In this document: piece after piece, positions 57,418 through 64,000 of the stretch
How the letters are laid out: each line of letters starts with the position of its first letter
Position numbering within the stretch: position 1 is the stretch's first letter
Assembly (NCBI RefSeq): GCF_963576675.1
Contig: NC_088910.1
Coordinates: 31,374,531-31,438,530 of the forward strand
Source of the DNA: Euphorbia lathyris
Taxonomy: Eukaryota; Streptophyta; Magnoliopsida; Malpighiales; Euphorbiaceae
Reading direction: 5' to 3'
Length of the DNA stretch: 64,000 bases
Notes under the pieces: model-generated
Database searches by the model: none
What the model was told of the DNA's origin: nothing
What the model saw: only the letters and a program-made list of their open reading frames with translations
Translations under genes and position numbers: made by a program

Positions 57418-59626
57418 CCCCCTTTCTGTAGTCGTCTACAGGCGCAGAACTTGCACATCTGAATTATCCTTGCCAATATAAAGCTTGAGGCGGTACCCGT
57501 TTACTTTTTGGGTGATCCCATCTTTTCCCTCGATTTCAACCATTCTAGAGGGGTGTGCATTGACAACTGAAAATGGTCCATACTATCTACTTTTGAGCTT
57601 GCCAGGGAAGAATTTCAATTGGGAGTTGTATAGCAGTACTTGATCACCTATCTGGAAGGTTTTCTTTTGTACTTTCCTATCATACACCCTTTTGGTTCGT
57701 TCTTTGTATAACTTGGCATTCTCGTAAGAATTGTACCGGAGCTCATCCAGTTCATGCAGCTGAGTTAACCGTAGGTCACTTGAAAGTTTAGGATCAAAAT
57801 TTAAATATTTCAATGCCAATAGGCCTTATGTTCTAGTTCAACAGGTAAATGACAAGATTTCCCGAAAACTAAACGATAGGGGGACATTCCTATGGGAGTT
57901 TTGAAAGCTGTCCGGTATGCCCAAAGAGCATCATCCAGCTTAAGGCTCCAATCTTTTCTAGCATTCCCTACTATTTTCTCAAGAATACATTTTAGCTCTC
58001 CATTTGACACTTCCACCTGACCACTAGTCTGGGGGTGATAAGGTGTTGCAACCTTATGAGCTACGCCATACTTTTGGAGCAACATGTCAAATTTCCTATT
58101 GTAGAAATGGGATCCCCCATCACTGATAATGGTCCGGGGGGTGTCGAATCTGGTAAAAATATTCCTTTTCAGAAATCTCATCACTACTCGAGCATCATTT
58201 GTGGGTAGGGCTTCAGCTTCTACCCATTTGGAGACATAGTCAACCGCTATAAGAATGTATTGTTGTTGTGCGACATGGGGAAAGGTCCCATAAATCTATG
58301 CCACAAACATCAAATAACTCATATACGAGTGCGCCTTGTTGAAGCATCTCATTTCTCCTAGAGATATTCCTTACTCTCTGACATGCATCACAATATTTAA
58401 CATAACTACTGACATCATTATGCATTTGTGGCCACCAAAACCCACTTTGGAGGATTTTTTCCACTGTCCTATCTGGCCCGAAGTGGCCACCCGGTTCTCT
58501 AGAATGACACATATTAATCACTGATTATACCTCCTCTTCAGGTATACATCTCCTAATCATGCCGTTAGTGCATAATCGAAATAAATACGACTCTTCCCAA
58601 AAATATTGTTTGTTCTCAAACATAAACTTACGTTTTTTGCTTGCATCTAAATTAAGAGGACGAATGTTACCGACTTTGTAGTTCGTGATGTCTGCAAACC
58701 AAAGGAGAGTTTTTACCGAATATAATGTTTCGTCCGAAAATATCTCCTTGATCTCCTCATGTACTAATGGTTGCTCATCTGACTCTAACTTCGATAGGTG
58801 ATCTGCTATCACGTTTTCCACTCCTTTCTTATCCTTGATCTCAATGTCAAATTCTTGGAGTAGTAAAATCCAGCGGATCAGCCTAGGTTTTGCATCTTGC
58901 TTACTCATCAAATATCTTAAAGCTGCATAGTCAGTAAAATCAATGACCTTAGATAGCACCAAATAAGATCTAAATTTGTCAAAGGCGAAAACTACAGCTA
59001 GCAATTCCTTTTCAGTTATTGAATAATTCTGTTGTGCATCATTTAAGGTCTTACCAGCATAGAAGATTGGGCGAAAAAGTTTATCCACCCTCTGCCCAAG
59101 ACAGGCTCCTACAGCTAGATCACTGGCATCACACATTAATTCAAAGGGAAGGTACCAATCCGAGCTTACCATAACAGGTGCTTCAATTAATTTCTTTTTC
59201 AATAATTTAAAAGAAGACATACATTCTTCATTAAAATTAAAATCAACATCCTTTAGTAATAATTGAGTGAGGGGTTTAGTGATTTTTGAAAAATCCTTTA
59301 TGAATCTCCTATAAAACCATGCATGTCCTAAAAAGCTCCTAACCAATTTAACATTGGTGGGAGGAGGCAGTTTTTCGATCACCTCAATTTTTGTCGGATC
59401 GACCTCAATCCCTTTTCCCGACACCTTGTGTCCTAACACTATACAATTTTGGACCATAAACTGGCACTTTTCCCAATTGAGTGCCAAGTTTTTATCTTCA
59501 CAACATTCTAAGACTCGGTCCAGGTTTTCAAGACATTGGTCAAAAGTAGGTCATACAACATTAAAATCATCCATAAAAATCTCTAGGAACTCTTCAACCA
59601 TGTCAGAAAACATAGCCATCATGCAA
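57418..59626 (-). pseudogene. Element G RNase H, integrase and end of reverse transcriptase
   Basis: Reading minus from 59626: the end of the reverse transcriptase palm with catalytic FMDD (near 59566-59577), a stop right after it, then the thumb ([17 protein letters not shown]), RNase H ([36 protein letters not shown]), and the HHCC domain (HSREPGGHFG...CDACQR) after an ochre stop near 58522. The DDE core follows ([27 protein letters not shown]) with frameshifts near 58250 and 57815, then GKLKSR and a stop at 57583 in the GPY/F module. This is the enzyme half of a dead Athila polyprotein. Confidence 0.9.
59622..59626. repeat. Target duplication of solo LTR I (left copy)
   Basis: TGCAA here and TGCAG at 61759-61763 differ at one base. 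Removing I and one copy restores G's reverse transcriptase frame. Confidence 0.8.
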
Positions 59627-60191
59627 TGTCACGTCTGTGTCCTTAATTTTTTATTTATTATTCCCCGAACCCTAAGTTATATTATATTCGTTTTAGGATT
59701 AGTCGATTAATTGGGTGTTACGGGTATAGTTTTGAGGTTAATTGCACATTTCTATAACAATTATAAGTTTAGGGTAAGTTTTAAAAAAAAATTAGATTTT
59801 TGGAGGACCAAAGTGAATAATTATCCACTCAAATCAAGGCCTATAAATAGGATAAATTCAGACTTAATGATCATTTTGATCAAAACACTACCTTCTTCTA
59901 CATTGTTCTTTCTCCATTTTCTCTCCTTTCTCCTCCACCTTCAACCACCACCAAAAACAGGGCAGCTCCACCATTTTGGGTGTTTCCGGAGATCTAACAT
60001 TCCAAATAACCTCAAATTTTAACTGGAGACTCTAGACACATAGTAGCAACTTGTGACCGGAGGGATTTGGATTTGGAGGTGTGAGCAGAGAATACGGGCT
60101 AGGTAGATTTTGGGACAGATTTAGGGTTTTCGTGGTGTTGTTCTCAAATTTAGGCTAAGGTAAGTAAATATCAACTAGTATTTTGGTTTGC

Positions 60192-60225
<34 letters not shown>

Positions 60226-61758
60226 AGCTTTAAAACTCCATGAATTTGTTTCCTAAGGGTTTTCATAGAATGATTTGTGTATTTGTTGTTGATTTTTGAG
60301 TTATGTTCAAGGTTTGAAGGAGATGAGTTTACAAAGATGATTTTGGACAAATTTTGATTCATACTTGGATGTTGAATTGGTTTTCTTAAGAGTATAATGG
60401 TTATTTAGTTCAATTCATATTGAATTGGCTTTCTTAAGGGGTAAGTGTTATTTGGGTTCAATTAGTGTTCAATTAGATTTCTTTAAGGGTTTTAATGTTA
60501 TTATGGTTCAATTAGTGTTCAATTGGATTTCTTTAGGGGTTTAAATACTATTTTGGTTCAGTTCAGTTCGATTGATGTTGAATTGAATTTCTTTAAGTGT
60601 TAAATGATATTTCGGTTCAATTGGTGTAAATTGGATTTCTTCAGGGGGTCAATTGCTATTTTGGTTCAGTAAATGTTGGATTTCGATTTATTGATGATTA
60701 TAGTAAAGTTTGATCTATTTGATGAGAAAATGTATATAATTGAAGTTTGGTTGGATTTTGGGTAAAGTTTGTATCCATCAGGAGTAGTCCGGACGGGTGG
60801 TTTGATATTTGAAGACCATGTTCAGTGAGGAACATGGCATGTGTACACAGTCGAAAGACCTAGTCGGGTATTGGCAGCGAAGTGTTGGGTAAGACCAATA
60901 CGGGATTAGGCATGGTTAAAGAGACGTCTCGATTATGTTTGCGTGTTGTGGATTGATTTACGAGGGGATACTCGGTGATGGATACGATGTTGAATTTGAT
61001 TCGAACTTTGGTTTTTAGTAAACATTTATATAAGAATCGTTACATTTTGATTAAGTTTGATTTGAGATTATTGATTAGAATTTCGTTTTAATTCGATGTT
61101 GTTTACAAGTTAACAAGTTTAAGGTTTGGTTTGGTTAAATGTTTTCATAAATGTATACATATAGCTATTTTACGTAAAAACTAGTTTCTATAGTTGATAG
61201 TTGCTTACTGAGATTTTTGTCTCATATTTTCAAATGTTTTAATGTTTTTAGGAGAAGAAGTACGAGGTACTAAGGGAAGTGTTCGACACTAGGGCAAGGA
61301 TTGGTTACGGCCACGATTGTCCAATTCATCTTCTAGGGTATTGCATACCATTTTGTTCATGTAGATATAGGTTTGTTTTTTGCTCGTGAATGTTTAGGCA
61401 ACCGAGTTGCCAATTATGAAAGGATAAAGAAGTTGTGGTATGTCGAATTTTGGTTGAATGTCCAATTATGGTGTTAATTGTGAGATTAGGCAAATTAAAA
61501 GTTAACATGTTAGAAATGGAGTAATTTTCTATGTTTCGAACTCGTTTTGGTAAAACTCACGAGAAAATGATTCGTATTTGGAAATTATAAATGATTTTCG
61601 ACCTTTTACAAATGTAAAAGTATATGTAGAAAATGTTTTTAAGTTCAAACATGATTTGTAATTCTTAAATTTGATTGTAAGATGTTACTTCCGACTCGTT
61701 CATGTCAGTGGTAATGTCTCACTCTCATATCCGATTCTATTTTGGATCGGGTTTGACA
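59627..61758 (+). repeat. Solo LTR I (2132 bp), Ty3/gypsy type
   Basis: Ends TGTCACGTC...GTTTGACA give a perfect five-base terminal repeat (TGTCA/TGACA). A TATA box, CTATAAATAGG, lies near 59841-59851. There is an (AT)n tract at about 60195-60226 and a minisatellite at 60370-60680, and no interior. It resembles LTRs of chromovirus-type elements in its ends, but the family cannot be fixed without coding sequence. Confidence 0.87.
60370..60680 (+). repeat. Minisatellite of ~60 bp inside solo LTR I
   Basis: About five imperfect tandem copies of a unit containing TTCAATT-GTG-TTGAATTG-ATTTCTTTAAGGG and TATTTTGGTTCAAT. Copies differ by small substitutions and indels. Confidence 0.75.
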
Positions 61759-61763
61759 TGCAG

Positions 61764-63101
61764 TGTTGGAATGTGGTAGGAGCATTACATAATCCGAAAG
61801 ACATCCGCCTATATGCAAAAGTTCCATAGGGACAAGTGAATGTGGTTTTCTCTTAGTCCAAAGGGTCCACAAGAATTTGCATATAACCGGACAACCCGTC
61901 TAGAGTGTAGAAAAATTCATGCCTTGCCAAACATTCCAACATTTGCTCGATAAATGGTAAAGGAAAATGGTCTTTACGAGTGGCTTCGTTCAATTTCCTA
62001 TAGTCAATACATACATGCCAACCCGTAACCTTTCTAGTTGGGATTAATTCCCCTTTTTCGTTTTCCATTACCGTTTTCCCCCCCTTTTTGGGCACACATT
62101 GCACCGGACTTACCCATTGACTGTCAGAAATTGGAAAGATGATACATGCGTCGAGGAGTTTTATGACTTCGACTTTTACCACCTCTTTTATGTTAGGGTT
62201 GAGCTGGCATTGAGGTTGAGCAGATGGCTTGATATCTTCCTCAAGAAAAATCCTATGTGTGCAGATTTTGGGGTCGATACCTTTGATGTCATGGATTGAC
62301 CACCCAAAGGCTCCTTTATGTTTTTTCAGCACCTCCACCAATCTTTCCTCATGTTCAACTGTCAACAAAGAAGAAATAATAACGGGTAAATATGTGGGAG
62401 CTGAAGAAAAACATATTTTAAATAGTTGGGTAAGGGCTTAAGCTCTAGTTCTAGAGGTTCCTCCAGCGAGTTTTTAGGTTTAGGTTTGATCTCACGATCA
62501 AGGTCCTCTTTTCTACCCTTTACCCAACAACATATTTCAGGTGGGAGGTCTTCGAATGGTTTATTTAAGTTCTCATTTTCCTCGCCACCTAAATTAAGTT
62601 CCAAAGAGGCATCTCTCACGCTATGGTTAACTTCCTCAATACATTCCTCTATTAACGCATCTACAAAATTACAGCTTTTGGAACACTCTTAAGGAAATTT
62701 CATTGACTCATAAACATTAAATGTTACCTCTTCATCTTGCACCCTTAGGACCAATTTACCTCCATGAACGTCTATTAGTGTCCTATCGATTGCAAGGAAC
62801 GGTCTCCCGAGGAGAATGGGGACGGAGTCAACTTCTTCCATGTCGAGGACCACGAAGTCGACCAGGAAGATCAGTTTATCCACCTTTACCAACACATCTT
62901 CAACTATGCCCCTATGCCGTGTAATTGACCTGTCCGCTAGCTGTAGTGTCATATTTATTGGTTTAGGCTCTCCAAGTCCCAATTTCCTGAAAATAGATAA
63001 AGGCATCAGATTAATACTTGCTCCTAAATCGTATAATTCCCTATCTATATGCATGTTGCCTATCCTACACAGGATGGTAAAGCTCCCTTGATCCGTAAGC
63101 T
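61764..63101 (-). pseudogene. Element G protease and reverse transcriptase N-terminal half
   Basis: Minus from 63101: aspartic protease with DLGASINLMP (near 63020-63035) and ILLGRPFL, ending at an ochre stop near 62690 where A reads through. A linker follows, with a frameshift near 62390. Then come reverse transcriptase fingers and palm (DYRKLNEATRKDHFPLPF, YTLDGLSGYMQI), an ochre stop near 61853, and PYGTFAYRRMSFGLCNAP up to the point where solo LTR I enters. It is dead. Confidence 0.9.
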
Positions 63102-64000
63102 TGAAGAAAAATAGACAAGCCTAGGCGCAACGGAATAATAAAATTTTATCAATTTTATCTATTTTCCTTTTTCAAGATCTGTTAATTGCTATTTTATATA
63201 AAGAGGGATAGAACGAAATACCTTTATGACGATCTATCTACCATTGCAAATGAAGTGCCCACAACTTCAAAAAGAGATAGAATCTGTCAACTTATCTTCC
63301 CCCCTACCCGAACAGACCTTCTAGACCTCCGAATGAAAATCCCAACGGTGAAAACAAGGAAGAATATGTCTAGAAGCTCCTGTCCAAAAATCGTGACGAT
63401 CCGACGGTTCAATCTCCAGGAATCCGTGAAAACGTGAATTAACCTAATGTAGGAGGAGCAAAAACGAATTTCTCCTTTTGTTTGTCTTTTCTTCTTTCAT
63501 GAGCACAACAAAACAAACAACACAGAAAAGAATAACTAATCAGTAATCAACCCTAATAATAGCAATCGCAAGGATTGCCTCTAACAGAAATCGATACGAG
63601 ATCAAAGAGGGAGTAAGAAATAAAGTAAATTAGCCGAGACGAAAGACGGAATGATTCCTCTCCTCCTGTTTTGTGTGTTGGTCGAAATATGGGATTAGGG
63701 AGTCTATTTATAGACTTCTCAAAACCCTAATCCCAGTTGTGTTAGGAAATTAAATAATTGGAATCTTATTCGGAATAGGATTTCTAATTAGATAATTAAA
63801 TAAACACTTTACTATTATCTAAATAATAACTAATTATATCTAGATAATTATTATTAATCAAATTAATAATTAATTAATATTAGGGATAATTAATTAGAGT
63901 TTCAATCACATAAAAACTTCTAATTAATATTATCAGATAATCCTTTAATTTAATTCATAACCATAATCAAATTATAATTATTAATCAAATTAATTTATCC
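63102..64000 (-). mobile_element. Partial LTR J inserted in G (runs off right edge)
   Basis: G matches A up to AAGCT at 63097-63101 and then switches to unrelated sequence starting TGAAGAAAAATAG. On the minus strand a TATA box, CTATAAATAGA, lies at about 63703-63713 with a transcribed-looking region toward 63102. So 63102 is read as the 3' end of an LTR in minus orientation. No coding region is in view and the family is unknown. The last 250 bp are extremely AT-rich. Confidence 0.6.

Larger units (their letters stand above)
43279..63101 (-). mobile_element. Athila-like element G (same family as A), host of H, I and J
   Basis: On the minus strand, protease (63096-62689), reverse transcriptase and RNase H (62620-58525, split by I) and integrase (58521-57418) come first. 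A noncoding 3' region (46431-44903, split from integrase by H), a polypurine tract and the 3' LTR (44888-43279) follow. The 5' LTR is beyond the right edge, behind insertion J. Many stops and frameshifts make it dead. Its protease region is about as close to A as expected for one family. Confidence 0.9.

Noticed and set aside
59627..61758. Intron-containing host gene between the halves of G pol
   Set aside because: Near-matching TGCAA/TGCAG flanks, TGTCA/TGACA ends and a TATA box identify a solo LTR; no exon-like sequence.

Overview
The window is plant nuclear DNA, most likely from a eudicot. It is almost entirely nested LTR retrotransposons around one recognisable host gene, a four-exon beta-expansin on the minus strand (40130-42249). 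The lineages are typically angiosperm: Athila-type Ty3/gypsy elements primed by tRNA-Asp, a Tekay/Del-like chromovirus, a Sirevirus-type Ty1/copia element with an env-like ORF, and an RTE-type LINE. The species cannot be named from the sequence.

Left half (1-36055). The outermost unit is a copia fragment K (minus, 35097-36055). A non-autonomous element E2 (+) abuts K. An Athila-like element B (+, 3343-31570) sits inside E2's 5' LTR. B was itself hit by A (minus, 1-3342, running off the left edge), by non-autonomous C (3947-10746, TSD GAAAT), by a solo LTR S (11698-12983) and by chromovirus D (13362-27390, TSD ACGGT). D carries non-autonomous E (15087-19647) in its 5' LTR. That makes up to five nesting levels: K, E2, B, D, E.

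Middle (36056-43278). A 5'-truncated RTE LINE (minus) holds a solo E-family LTR (E3). Then come a probable copia LTR and AT-rich spacer, and the beta-expansin gene with its promoter. A perfect hairpin follows at a junction with a second copy of the E-LTR/copia-K junction already seen at 35096.

Right half (43279-64000). A second member of the A family, G (minus), runs from its 3' LTR at 43279 to beyond 63101. It is split by a complete 11-kb Sirevirus H (+, 46432-57417), a solo LTR I (59627-61758) and the start of another LTR (J, 63102 onward). No retroelement here has intact reading frames.

The most unusual signal is regulatory. LTRs of three related but distinct families (A/G, C, E) carry GC-rich 13-bp interrupted palindromes upstream of the TATA box. 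In C and E these dyads are spaced 20-21 bp centre to centre in every measured pair (about two helical turns), although the palindrome sequence differs between families. A has one pair at 21 bp and G one at 22 bp, and E has another pair just after its primer-binding sites. Other points of note are a tandemly repeated primer-binding site and a duplicated polypurine tract in the E family, and noncoding blocks conserved between families.
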